A stretch of 64,000 bases of DNA from Riptortus pedestris. Its lineage: Eukaryota; Arthropoda; Insecta; Hemiptera; Alydidae. The notes under the pieces are model-generated. The model ran no database searches. It saw nothing but the letters and a program-made list of their open reading frames with translations, and was not told the origin of the DNA. Shown one piece after another: positions 11,537-22,639 of this stretch. The stretch is from positions 113,520,001-113,584,000 of the forward strand of contig CM032233.1 of the NCBI GenBank assembly GCA_019009955.1. The letters are read 5' to 3'. Position 1 is the first letter of the stretch. Each line of letters begins with the position of its first letter. The translations under genes and the position numbers were made by a program.

Positions 11537-12050
11537 AATACGACGAAAATGATGTCAGATCTATCTTTTTATCTGTTTCCGCTCTAGTGGTCGCAATTTT
11601 TGTCTTTTGTTACCATCTTGATATATAATTTTTTATAACAAATGAAAGATCAAGTTTGTTAACGGCTGAAATCGGACCTGGTGAGGGGGGGGGGGGTTAG
11701 AGGGGAGAATCTCGAAAATTCTTAATATCTCCGTTACTATGCGTGGCATCGAAAAATTATATAGAACCAATCTTATTGAAAATGTAATGTTTACAAATGT
11801 TGTTACATACATTTTTTTCAATATTTTGGTTATTAACCGAGATATTTTCATTTTTTCGTTTTTGGTCTTTAGTAAACCTCCACTCCTACTCATCCCATAT
11901 TAACAATATGCAATTATGTTATGAAGTACTTTATTTGAAGCCTATATACCAAATATTGTTCTCATTGAACATTTATGTTTTGAGATAATGTGGTAATACT
12001 TGAAGCACGTGGGAAATCTGCTGAGTTAACACAGCCCCTGCGTGGCGGGC
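11537..12050 (+). mobile_element. Family A copy, variant C, 5' truncated
   Basis: Begins at GACGAAAATGATGTCAG. It has no microsatellite, carries a G-run at 11683-11696, the paired ATATCTCCGTTACTAT and TTATTAACCGAGATATTT blocks and the variant C half, and ends CACGTGGGAAATCTGCTGAG, hairpin, TGGCGGGC. Confidence 0.88.
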
Positions 12051-12173
12051 TATTCTTATATCCACTTAGGGAATAATTCCTCATTCATAATTCTCCTGGG
12101 GTTTAGTTAGTTAAAAACCGACAAAGATGGTTTTTAATGACCTCTTCGTTCTCAAAGCCTGTTACGTTTCAAA

Positions 12174-13003
12174 GAGGTTCAAGAAACCAAGGCAAGTGCT
12201 TGTTACAAAGGAATAAGGTGACAAGGAGACTTTAAGAGATTATATAGTGGCTAACTAAAGACAGCACCCTTACGTTTACGAGTTCTATGCTCTTTTTAAA
12301 TGTTTTGACGAAATTTTGATTATCGTGTGTAAGAGTATTGACTCATTCAGAAATTTATAACATGAATAAGTAATAATCACTTGGAACCAAGTTCCGTAAA
12401 TTGAGAGGATGGGGCTATTAACCATCAATGACTTCGTTAATTTCTTTTAAATAAAAAAAATTGGACCACATTGGAAAACTTTTAATATAGGTGTACTCAA
12501 CAAATTGCGTATTGAAATCACAATGAATAAAGCGTGCCTCCAAACCTGTTGGAGAGATCCACTCGTTGCTCAATTGCAAATTACTTTTCCCATTACATTC
12601 TTTTCATCGCCTACGTGGGTATATTTTCCTTAAGGGAAATCAGCTATTGAGGTCGTACGAATGTCGCGATTTTCGAAGTAATTCTTCATTTGTCCATTGA
12701 TAGTAGATCCTAGTAGATGACGAAAATGAGGTCAAAATTGTATTATATATATATATACCTATCACCTATATATTTATCTGTTACCGCTCTAGCGGTCGCA
12801 ATATCAGTCTTGTCATTGCCAAAATTGATATACCACCGTTTTATATAAAAAGAAAGACCGTTAACGGCTGAAATCGGACTAGGGGATTTAGAGGGATAGA
12901 ATTTCGAAAATTATTAATATCTATAGATCGAAAAATTTCATAGAACCAATCTTATTGCAAATGTAATGTTCTATAATTATTTTTGTACACATGTTTTCAA
13001 TAT
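12174..13003 (+). repeat. Direct segmental duplication, right copy
   Basis: Counterpart of 6717-7720; shorter by deletions, including one removing the TCAAGCTATCATTTATAGAA block. Confidence 0.85.
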
Positions 13004-13222
13004 CTTGATATTAACCGAGATATGTGCATTTTTTAGTTTTTGGTCCTTTGTAAACCCCCACTCCTACTCATCTCATATTAACAATAGGCTATTATGTTGT
13101 AAACCATTTTATTTGAAGCCTAAATACCAAATATTGTTCGCATTGGACTTTTACGTTTTGAGATAAATGAAAATACATAACGTAATGGAAATCTGCTTAG
13201 TTAACGCGTGACGGACTTTTTT
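12628..13222 (+). mobile_element. Family A copy, variant C, nearly complete, hairpin deleted
   Basis: Palindrome TTCCTTAAGGGAAATC at the start and a short TA stretch at 12744-12758. The 3' tip runs GGAAATCTGCTTAG, TTAACGCGTGACGGAC and six T: half of the terminal hairpin (AGCCCCTGCG or equivalent) has been lost, the deletion expected between the hairpin's short repeats. Confidence 0.88.
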
Positions 13223-13286
13223 GACTTCCAGAAGGTTTATCCCATTAGCCCTTAAGACGTACTTGTACCTTAGCTGGTAAAAGTAT

Positions 13287-13906
13287 TGTTACGTTTTATT
13301 ACAAAACCAGTAATAAACGTTGTTAATGAGAGTTCTTCTGGATTGCAAAATTAAACACACACAAGTTTCAGAGTTTTTCACTGCATGATTTATTTTAGAA
13401 TGCACATTACTCTAGGTTAATTATTACTACTCACAGTATTACACTGATAGTGTCACTGTTCTTCAGCTTACACAGTCCAATAATTCACTCACGGTCGCTG
13501 AAATTCACAAAAAGACGGCACTGCACTGTCCTTTACTTCGCGGCACTGCACTGTCTTAAACACGGCACTAAACTGTTACTTACAGTCACGGCACAACACT
13601 GTTCTTCTTATAAAACACTTTACCGCACTGCACTAAGTCGCACTGGAGCACTGATGTGAACATCAAGACATCTGACCGTAAACTGAGCGTCAACTGAACT
13701 GTGGGGTACTGTGAGAGTCCCTTATATATACCTGTAGAAGGGCCTAGGCTTAGAAGGGGCCAGTTCGAGAAAGGTCCAGAAGTTCCTGGAACTTGGGCAG
13801 CTATAATTAGATTCTGCGGGCCGCCCTGAATAGATCGGCCCTAATTAGATCAAACGCACGGCTCCCTCTCCTTCAGGCAATTTTTCACGTATTAATTTTC
13901 GCAACA
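13287..13906 (-). mobile_element. Solo LTR, family L (620 bp)
   Basis: Read on the minus strand it begins TGTTGCGAAAATTAATACG and ends AATAAAACGTAACA, so it has the TG...CA termini of an LTR. It aligns along its length with 19469-20075, sharing runs based on GGCACTGCACTGT / CAGTGTTGTGCCGTG. No gag-pol lies on either side, so it is a solo LTR formed by LTR-LTR recombination. Flanks GTAT and GAAT are at best an imperfect 4-bp target duplication. Ty3/Gypsy is the likely type by end sequence; unproven. Confidence 0.85.
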
Positions 13907-14867
13907 GAATGTTCTAGAGGTACCTACACTCGAGCCAAGGCAAGTATGTTAACCTTTTCTGCCAAATAAAAGAATTATTAAATTCCACCTATCCTCCAGT
14001 TTCATGAGATCAAGTATGAGATAAGGAAGAGTCGCGAAAACGTCTGTTACAAATGACTGTTACAAAATATACTGGCAGAATCTTAAAATTATTAGGGCTA
14101 TTTAGGAAGTAACAGACAAAACATAACACCAAAATTATAAAGAACGAATACACGTTTTAATATAACATTGAATCTATGTGAATCTTTTCTACAATCTAAG
14201 CATTAATGAAATTATAGTCAACTCCCTCTGCTCGTAAGAATTTTGGCTTCTCTTATGATGTCGGGATATAGAAATATGAAAATTCATAAAAATCCTTACG
14301 TATATCTTTTGTTCCCTAATTTCACTTTTGACGTGAGTATGTAACGAGCAGATGGAGAGATAGACAGAAAATATGATGAAACTTTCAATTTTTATGCCTG
14401 TGATAGTAGTGATTTCAAACGGATAAATGTTTTATTTTCCCTAAATTTAATTTCAGACAAACTTATATTTGTACAGATTAACTACTTGTCTATATAAATA
14501 TTTTAGAAGTTAATTATTTCATTAATCTTATTCTTCTGCAGTTTATTGCAAAGTACTAGACCGTATGTAGTAAATAAAATACGTCTATTTCTACCATATT
14601 CTATAAATGACTGATAACTTAGTTCTTTAGATTTCTTTACTTATTTTTATATGTGATACTATTCTTTTCCTACCACCAAAATAATTTCCAATAGAGGATG
14701 CTATTTATGTATGCTGAACAGTGCATGTACACAACAATTTCCTTTGAGCTTGCTTTATTGGCATATTATCTCTAATATGTATGCTATGGGTATTTTTAAT
14801 ATGGAAGAGAATATAATACATATTTGATATATTTTGATATATTACTTTAAAAGTTGGTAACTGAACA
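13907..14867. other. AT-rich stretch without recognised feature
   Basis: No repeat match, gene or structured motif noticed. Confidence 0.5.
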
Positions 14868-15804
14868 GCAGATGATCATCGACAATATTCTGACTAGGGA
14901 GTATGCCTCTTCTGAACGCACATCCCAAAGTTGGTTTCTAAAGTTTCAATTTTAACCGAGATTGAAAATGGTGCAATCCTTGGCGTATAAAGATCAAGGA
15001 AAGTAAATCTCACCATATCACTTTTTCCCTTCGGCGAAGTTTCTGTCCTGTTGATTTCAACAATATTCCTTTGCCACCAGCCGATTGTACCGGCCGGTTG
15101 TTGCTTCCTTGGACTACATTTGGACACCAGACTTACTTGGAAATCCCACACAATAATTAAAAGACAGGAACTTAACAGAATATTCGGACAACTTTACTGC
15201 TAAATAGAAGATCTCACTGGTCTATCGATAACAAACTAACAATATACAAGTTACTACTTAAAACAATATGGACATACGGAATAGAAGTGTGGGCTATAGC
15301 AAAACCTTCGAACATCAGACGCGTCCAGACTTTCCAATCCAAAGTCCTGCGCACCATAGTAGATGCTCCATATTATGTTGCAAACCAACTACACCCTCTA
15401 TAAAGATCTTAATATCCCATTTGTAAAGGTCCTAATTCCCTTAAGATTCAGAAAATACCACAGGAGACTATCCAATCATCCTACTCCAGAAGTCCTCGCC
15501 CTTTCCATTACCACTCATCCCTATTCCCCTCAAGAAACAATGGCTCAGAAATCTCTAACAGAAGTGTAAAGTGAAGTGATAGCAGTGGCTATTTTCTTAT
15601 CAAGTGCCATTCCTCCTTAGCTCTTGACTTCCTTGCCAGGCAGGGAGAGGCTGCTCCTCTCATTGTGGTGAAGGAGTGTAGCTTCTGTCGAGAGTGATGG
15701 AGAACTATTGAATTGTACACATCACATTACAAAATGGATATAAATACAGACTGTAATATTCTTAATAAAAAAAAATAATCTCATGATGTTTCAATTATTA
15801 TTCC
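14868..15804 (+). mobile_element. Jockey-like LINE, 5'-truncated fragment, copy 1
   Basis: Translation with frame corrections gives the end of a reverse transcriptase: a possible ADD of the catalytic (F/Y)ADD box at 14868-14876, then KLVSKV, IEKW, WRIKIKESKSHHITFSLRR, LPPADC, an RLTWKSHTIIKRQELNR-like stretch, KLTIYKLLLKTIWTYGIEVW and TFQSKVLRTIVDAPYYV, an order typical of the Jockey clade. Several frameshifts and stops make it dead. The 3' UTR contains CTTGCCAGGCAGGGAGAGG, then AATAAAAAAAAATAATC and a short AT tail shared with copy 2. Confidence 0.85.
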
Positions 15805-16394
15805 ATGATGCTTAGCAGGTGGGCAGTGTTAGAAACGAGTGGTTTTAAGACAATCGTTATACAAATCCCCCCCCCCACCCCCAATCAGTGCGAGAGATTG
15901 CAATGACCCTTGATCTATTGCACACAACCGAGGAAAAGCACTTTTACAAGTTCAGCTACGTCTCCATGGCTGATGATTATGTTTCCATTCTCTAATCGAA
16001 GCCAACTTGGCTAAAAGCTTTTCCATTTGCGAAGCATTCGGAAAAAGGCATCCATCATTTCTGAAAAGAATGGTAATGGAGGACTCAAAGTGGGTAGTAA
16101 GTATAGTATGGGTAGAATGTTTCTAGGGCCCGGAGTACCTTAAAATCATTTAATCCTTGGCATTGTGTCTGTCCGTCTGTTAGAGTCTTGATAATTTTAT
16201 AACAAGTGGGCTTACATTCACGCAATGAGAACTGGAGTGGTCTGTTGTTAACGCCGGCTCATCAAATATATATTTCGTTTACCACCCCTTCCATTATTTG
16301 AACACTGTAATCCACTGTATCCCATGCTATTATACATTCTTCAAATGCTGTTGTCGGGACCTCTTTAAAAATACCAGTGCTTAAGTGTTACATT
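15805..16394. other. Unassigned stretch
   Basis: Contains a C-run (15867-15883) but no feature shared with the rest of the window and no credible frame. Confidence 0.45.
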
Positions 16395-17135
16395 TTAAAA
16401 TTATCAATTTACAAACGCCGCCTTTAGGAAGTAATCGGTTTAAAGTTTATCGACTACTAGAAATAAGGGGGGTTTAGGATTTTTGAAAATTTAAAATATC
16501 TCCGTTACTATACGGCGGATCGAACATTTGTATAGAACCAATCTTATTGAAAATTGAATGATCTATAAATATTTTCTGTAGCATGAATATTAACTGAGAA
16601 ATTTGGATTTAATAGTTTTTGGTTTTCGGTAAACCCCCACTCCTACTCATATTATCTTATTAATAAACTGTTATATCATTACCCACTTCATCCTTAGTTT
16701 AAATACCAAATATTGTTTTCATTGAACTATTACTTTGTGAGATATATGCAAATACATTCTGTTGACCCCCCTCCTTTTGTTCTTCCATTAATAAAATTTG
16801 AGTGATTGAGATACAAATTATTCTGATTCATTGTAAATTACAACACTAGAGACTCACTTTATTGTACAAATTTTTATACAGTTTGTGGGGCTGCTCAATT
16901 ACATTGAGATGCTGAAGCACACAGCAACTTAGTCAATCTCTAGGACAACAGTAAAACAATACATAATAGTAAATAGTTTTAATAAAATGAATATGTTATA
17001 TTCAGATGTATTTCAGTAATTGTTTTAATATTCGCTATAGAATATTTCTATCTGTTAAGCTCTCAGAGGTTGGATGGCCTATTATTAGTTTAGAATTCAA
17101 ACGCTTTCCGTTGGGAGATTATTAAAATTAACTGA

Positions 17136-17192
17136 AATATTTCTCATTACCGTTTGTATTTATTTACTCAATATTCACGGTGGCTTGTTTTT
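17136..17192 (+). repeat. 57-bp target-site duplication, left copy
   Basis: Identical to 17884-17940. The sequence (start AATATTTCTCATTACCG, end GGTGGCTTGTTTTT) is ordinary family A variant B, so the duplication was made when the LINE inserted. Confidence 0.92.
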
Positions 17193-17883
17193 CCTTCGGC
17201 GAAGTCCCTGTCCTCCTATTCATTTCAAAAATATTCCTTTACTACCGGCCGATTGTGTACGCTACCTTGGACTACACTTGGACAACAGACTTACTTGGAA
17301 ATCCCACACAATAATTAAAAGACAGGAACTTAACAGACTATTCGGACAACTTTACGGACTGTTAAATAGCAGATCTTACTTGTCTATCGATAACAATTTA
17401 CAAGTTACTACCCATATGGACATACGCAATAGAAGTGTGGGGAACAGCAAAACCTTCGAACATCAGATGCATCCAGACCTTCCAATCCAAAGTCCTGCGC
17501 ACCATAGTAGATGCTCCATATTATACCACCAATTACACGCTCCATAAAGATCTTTATATCCCATTTGTAAAGGTCCTAATTCCCTTAAGATTCAGAAAAT
17601 ACCACAGCAGGCTATCCAATAATCCTACTCCAGAAGTCCTCGCCCTTTCCATTACCACTCATCCCTATTCCCCTCTAGAAACAATGGCTCAGAAATCTCT
17701 AACAGAAGTGTAAAGTGAAGTGATAGCAGTGGCTATTTCCTTATCAAGTGTCATTCTTCCTTAGCTCTCGACTTCTTGCCAGGCAGGGAGAGGCTGCTCC
17801 TCTCATTGTGGTGAAGGGGTATAATTGCAGACTGTAATATTCTTAATAAAAAAATAATCTTATGATGTTTCAATTATTATTCC
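17193..17883 (+). mobile_element. Jockey-like LINE, 5'-truncated fragment, copy 2
   Basis: Aligns to 15028-15804 of copy 1. The frame from 17185 reads LRRSPCPPIHFKNIP, LLPADCVRYLGLHLDN, RLTWKSHTIIKRQELNRLFG; after a deletion near 17410 that removes the IYKLLLKPIWTYGI region, the frame from 17435 reads WGTAKPSNIR, TFQSKVLRTIVDAPYY, IPFVKVLIPLRFRKYHSRLS. This is the RT thumb and C-terminal region of the Jockey clade. Compared with copy 1 it lacks about 70 bases of 3' UTR. It is flanked by a perfect 57-bp duplication. Confidence 0.9.
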
Positions 17884-17940
17884 AATATTTCTCATTACCG
17901 TTTGTATTTATTTACTCAATATTCACGGTGGCTTGTTTTT
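17884..17940 (+). repeat. 57-bp target-site duplication, right copy
   Basis: Second copy of 17136-17192, directly after the LINE tail; the variant B sequence resumes correctly from its end. Confidence 0.92.
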
Positions 17941-18108
17941 TTACAAGTATGTAGATTTATCTGATGTAAAACTTCAGTTGGGAAATCTGCTTAGTTTACG
18001 CAGCCACTGAGTTTTTTGTTTAGTTATTAAGAATTTTCGCCAAAACCATTTTTATGTGGTCGTGAATACCGAACATATAAGTATAAATCAGTCAGTTTAT
18101 AAATATAT

Positions 18109-18112
<4 letters not shown>

Positions 18113-18157
<45 letters not shown>

Positions 18158-18164
18158 CACACAC

Positions 18165-18199
<35 letters not shown>
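18113..18199. repeat. (CA)n then (TA)n microsatellite
   Basis: About 25 CA units with one interruption, a GTG, then about 16 TA units. Confidence 0.97.
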
Positions 18200-18203
<4 letters not shown>

Positions 18204-18537
18204 AACGGGGAGCCAGTGGCCGGTGGGTAAGGGCTTGGGCTAATCTACCACTGCCCTAAGAGAGAACATTAGTTAACTATGGATCAGCGGGTGTCTAAAG
18301 AATATATGTCTAACAGCACCTCGCGATGACTAAAGATTATGAGTCTTTTAAATCCCGTCCACAGACGGGCTGACGCGAGAACTGGTCACAGACCCACCGG
18401 CCACACAGGGGCCCGTCAATTTACTGGAGACAACCCATTGGAGGTCCTCCTTGGTTACGCAAAGTGTGATCACAAATTCTTCGAGTCTCGCACGGGGCGA
18501 CTAAAGTTCTCAAAGTTCTATAATGCCAACCGGCAAA

Positions 18538-18542
<5 letters not shown>
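18200..18542 (+). other. GC-richer segment between two TA tracts, possible SINE
   Basis: Balanced base composition, unlike its surroundings, and exactly bounded by (TA)n on both sides. GTGGCCGGTGGGTAAG at 18217-18232 resembles a pol III A box, but I find no convincing B box. It may be an inserted SINE or other element in a TA tract; identity unknown. Confidence 0.35.
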
Positions 18543-18590
<48 letters not shown>

Positions 18591-18700
18591 AACAGGCCTC
18601 ATTTTCGTCATTTCCTGGGTATGGACGATGGACATTTGAAGAAATATTTCGAAAATCGCGTCATGAGGACGACCTCAATAGCAAAAGGAAGAGGCACTTT
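18543..18700 (-). mobile_element. Family A 5'-end fragment with (TA)n
   Basis: (TA)n at 18543-18585, then GGCCTCATTTTCGTCA, the GACATTTGAAGAAATATTTC block and GACCTCAATAGC; the terminal palindrome has been replaced by unrelated DNA. Confidence 0.85.
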
Positions 18701-19344
18701 CCTTAACAATAAAAAGAATTAACGAAAACCAAGGTTAACTTTAAAGTGAAAACAAATAAACTTCAATATCTTGAGTACTGTAGTACTATTCTCAGTACTA
18801 GAATATTTAGACCTCTAAGTGTAGTATGGAATTTCAGGTCGCAACCTCATATTCTAGTCTACTAGTTCACTTTAGCCAAGTGAATTACTGCATTGAATTA
18901 GGACATTATTGCAATTTTATAAAAGAAGGGAAGTAGCATGTCTTTTCATTTGAATTAATGGAAGGAAAGGGATACTTCATAATCAAAATCTTTACATACT
19001 TCGAAACTTCCATAATAATAATGAATGATATGGAAAGATATTAAACTCCCCCTGCTTAGGAAGAAGGAGCTTAGAAAACTACGATTCCTGGCACAACGAA
19101 ACCGAACTCGATTTTCTACGAAGCCTTTTAAGGATTTTATGTGAAAGAAACTCCTAAATTTAAAAACTATCGAAACTGATAGTGAGATAAATGGGGAAAA
19201 AGAATACTAGTTCTGTTATACCCTTGTTTACATATGTCAAATACAACCAATGTTTATAAATTCAATGCTAAGAAAAAATAAAAGTTAAAGAAGAAAAAAT
19301 AGTCCAGTAGTATACTGATCTCGAAAAATATGTTTGAAATCGCA
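18701..19344. other. AT-rich stretch without recognised feature
   Basis: No repeat match or credible coding frame; CTTCCATAATAATAATG and similar simple AT runs only. Confidence 0.45.
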
Positions 19345-19422
19345 CTCGTGACGCGATTTTCGAAATTTCTTCAAATGTCCATCAATCCTACCCAGGAGAT
19401 GACGTAAATGGGGTACGCTCAA

Positions 19423-19473
<51 letters not shown>

Positions 19474-20501
19474 CGAAAATTAAATACATGAAAAATTAAA
19501 CAGAGATAGTTACGTATTTGGGAAGTGCGAAGTAGATCAAAGTGGCCGAGAGATGTTCTCGGCAGGACCCGACCTTTCTGGACACGTCTTGGTCTTCTCC
19601 TTTGATGTTTTTCTGCCAATCTATATAAAGACCCTGGCCAACCCGAGTCAGTTAGTTTGTTCTCAGGTGTCTTCAAGTGATTATTAGTCCGTTCAGTGTA
19701 ACTGTGCGACTTAGTTGCAGTGCGGTAAAGTGTTTTAAGTGAAGAACAGTGTTGTGCCGTGACTCTGTAAAGAACAGTATTGTGCCGTGTTTAAGACAGT
19801 GCTGTGCGTTAACTTCGCGATGTAAAGGACAGTGCAGTGCCGTCTTTTTGTGAACTACAGTGACCGTGAGTGAATTATTGGACTGTGTAATAACAAGAAC
19901 AGTGTCGCTATCAGTGCAGAGTGTGAGTAGTAATTAAGAATTCAAGAAGAAATCAAGTGTATAGTGCATTGTTAAATAAATTGTGCAGTGATAAAACCTC
20001 TGAAGCTTGTGTGTGAACTCTAATAAGAACTCTAATAAACAACGTTTATTACTGAATTTGGTAATAAACGTAACAATATATTGGTCTGTTAACGCTCTAG
20101 TGGTCGTATTTTTTGTTTGATCTTTACCAAACTCGATATTTACTCGTTTTTGCAAAAAGAAAGCTCAAGTTCGTTAATTACTGAAATCAGACAAGTGGAA
20201 GGGGGGGGGGTCAAGAGGGGGGTTTCCAAAATTCGAAATATCTTCGTAACTATTTGTCGGATCGTAAACTTGTATAGCACCAATCTTATTGAAAATTAAA
20301 TTTGCTATAAAAAGTGTTGAATATTAACCGAGATATTTGCATTTTTATTAAGTGTGTGCAGATAACGGACGAGATGAGATCGGCTGATGTCGTTTCTATT
20401 CGTGAGTTTCCGCCGTAAGCTAGTTCGGCCGTTTCCGTAACTGTTTGACTATTCGTTTCGAAATGATTTCTCTATTGTAAAACTTCACGTGGGAAAGCTG
20501 C
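19345..20501 (+). mobile_element. Family A copy, variant A, with solo LTR in its microsatellite
   Basis: The 5' part (CTCGTGACGCGATTTTCGAA; CCATCAATCCTACCCAGGAG) runs to (TA)n at 19428-19468; the copy resumes at 20076 with TTGGTCTGTTAACGCTCTAG and continues through a G-run (20201-20210) to the variant A half and AACTTCACGTGGGAAAGCTG. Palindrome and hairpin are both missing. Confidence 0.88.
19469..20075 (+). mobile_element. Solo LTR, family L (607 bp)
   Basis: Begins TGTTGCGAAAATTAAATAC, ends TAATAAACGTAACA, and is flanked by ATAT on both sides, a 4-bp target duplication that cannot be separated from the TA tract. A TATATAAAG TATA-like box at 19621-19629 and repeated CAGTG(T/C)TGTGCCGTG units lie in the U3/R part. 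Same family as 13287-13906, opposite strand. Confidence 0.88.
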
Positions 20502-22195
20502 CCAATTGGGCTACTATTGTAGATTCGATTACTTCAGACTATGAAAAAGAATTTTATGTTTTGCAGCAGGTATACAGTGCTATAAATAAAGGCTAAGATA
20601 AAGTTCTCTGGATTCGAGACAGAAATTTTCAAATTTTTTGAAAAGATGAACATCCAATCCTTTGAGTTGAGCACTCAATTAGTAGAATTAGCAGATACCG
20701 GGCATCCATTTATATTTCTAATTGCATGCAATGTTCCTTTCCCTGCTGCGCGCGCTATTTCGGAAGTCAACCAACTCATATTGCATTCCTAACCTATGGG
20801 TTTTTTTTTTGTTTTGATGATTCCTCGTCAACAATTTTTCGAGGTCTTCTTACAGTTCGTTGAGCTTCGAATCTGAAGTCTTGATACAAACAATTTTCAT
20901 TTGTTGGCCAAAAACCATGCTTTGATTTTCCCGCAACGTGCAATTTATCAGAAATTTTGGAGGAGTAGTTAGCCAACCGGATTTTGATTTTCATTTCAAA
21001 GTCATCAGTAAGATACCCAAAATTTAATTTAGTCGAAAAGAACTCTAAGAGCAAAGAGATTATTTTTCCTTTTCAGCCATTCTTAAAAAAAAAAAATCTC
21101 TTCTCTGAAAGAAAATACTCTGAAAAAAATGATATTGTACCCGAGTGTGCTGGCTATAATACATCTTATTAATGTGAATTTGCAAGCTATTAAATGTAGA
21201 TACGTTAGCCCGGTATAAAAATGGGTTTCAAATGTGGTTCAAGTAAAGTTTCAAAATGAACTATATCCTTCAATCGTATTTAGAACCGTTTTTATTACAG
21301 CTTGATTATCAGAAGATTTATTTAATTAGGGGATATTAGCACTTACCAGTACCAAAAATATCCATATTCAACAATTCATTCATAGAAAATTAGTAGAATT
21401 TAAATTTTATATGGTTGAAATGATGTCTGGAATACACTTCATTTATTCGAAACGGATACATACCTTTGGGCCCTATTACTCACGAGGTGGAGTGTATCAG
21501 ACATAAAAAAATATTAGATTATCATGTTTTGAAGAATTGTTTACATTATTCCAAAACAATATTTTAGAATTCTATTCATGAATTTTCCCCACCAAGCTTT
21601 TTAATCGAAACACTGCAAAGGTAGTAGAAATAGAGTTATAGGGAAAATGGTTTATTGGGACTGATTATGTGTTGATTACTGAAAAAAATATCTCGACATA
21701 GATTGTTATATTGGAACAGTTTGCATGCTCAGCACAACTTCTATGGATCCAAAAAAGCTTACAATTAGAATAGGAATCGTACATGGGAACCGCGTAACAG
21801 ACCGAGGAGATTGTTCGTCCCGTTGAATTGGGGGAGTTCAAATTTCCCATTTTTAGGGCGTTCAAGTGCGTGTGAGGGTTTGTTTTGAAAGCAATAGTCC
21901 AAGGGATAGATATAAAAACTCCTTCCGTCTTCAGCCCAATCCCACTAAATGATAACGTATATATATTAAAAACAAATTTCACACTAAACAGAACATATTT
22001 CAACAAGTTGCTTCGCCAATGAAGGGCAGACATAAGTCACATTCATCAAGGATAAATTCGCCACATATTAGCTCCTACAGTTAGGTTTGAAGCAAGCCTT
22101 TACACAGTCAGGGGGGCGAATCAAAATAATTGGCCAAGAAAGGTATCTAGGAGAAGGCAATTATAGGATTCTCAACGAGTAAACAATTCCGTCAC
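20502..22195. other. Long stretch without recognised repeat
   Basis: Not matched elsewhere in the window. Open frames of 86 codons (20794-21054, minus) and 122 codons (21665-22033, minus) resemble no family I know and lack supporting context. This is one of the longest non-repeat intervals, so small exons cannot be excluded. Confidence 0.4.
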
Positions 22196-22247
22196 GGGGG
22201 GTGTGGGGGTGGGGGGGGGTGGGTGGGGGGGGGGGGGGGGGGGGGGT

Positions 22248-22303
<56 letters not shown>

Positions 22304-22320
22304 GGGGTCGGTGGGGGGCG
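22196..22320. repeat. Long G-run, about 115 bases
   Basis: Almost pure G with a few T, including an uninterrupted run of more than 50. Could be a genuine G-quadruplex-prone tract or a sequencing/assembly artefact. The glycine-rich frame over it is not a gene. Confidence 0.9.
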
Positions 22321-22639
22321 GCCAGCGTAAAGCGGCAAGTTTTAAACAGGATAAGTAGAATCTACGGATTAGGGCTGGAAAACAGTTTAACCGGACCCAC
22401 CTTGATTCAGATGTGAAATGAATTACAAACGTTAATGAAGAAATCTTTTAGGTCACAATTATAATAACACACGCGGGGGGGGCGGCCAACGGAAAGTGTC
22501 TGTGAAAATTGGGTAAAATAAAGACAGGGAAACCAAAGCCGTCTCACAAGCTGAAATTGTAAAGATAGGAAATGGATTCTATAACCTTGTAACGCCGGTG
22601 AAGGGAAAATACAATTAGCAGAAATAATATCTGAATGAA

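Larger units (their letters stand above)
16395..18015 (+). mobile_element. Family A copy, variant B, interrupted by a LINE
   Basis: The interior starts near 16395 (5' end lost). Paired ATCTCCGTTACTATAC / GAATATTAACTGAGAAATTT blocks, the CCCCCACTCCTACTCA block, then the long variant B half (TGACCCCCCTCC; TTATTCTGATTCATTGTAAA; GTAATTGTTTTAATATTCGC; CGTTTGTATTTATTTACTCA). A roughly 110-base unrelated piece sits at 16853-16960, where other copies read straight through. The Jockey-like LINE interrupts it at 17193-17883. The 3' end is TTGGGAAATCTGCTTAG followed by a decayed hairpin. Confidence 0.85.

Noticed and set aside
14894..15151. 85-codon frame on the minus strand
   Set aside because: Antisense shadow of the Jockey-like reverse transcriptase fragment.
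18339..18722. 127-codon frame
   Set aside because: Joins an unidentified segment, a TA tract and a family A end; no domain seen and no continuity in other copies.
21665..22033. 122-codon frame as a gene
   Set aside because: No recognisable motif, no promoter or splice support; near the chance length for this much sequence. Left as unassigned.
22201..22416. Glycine-rich protein frame
   Set aside because: It is the translation of a long G-run.
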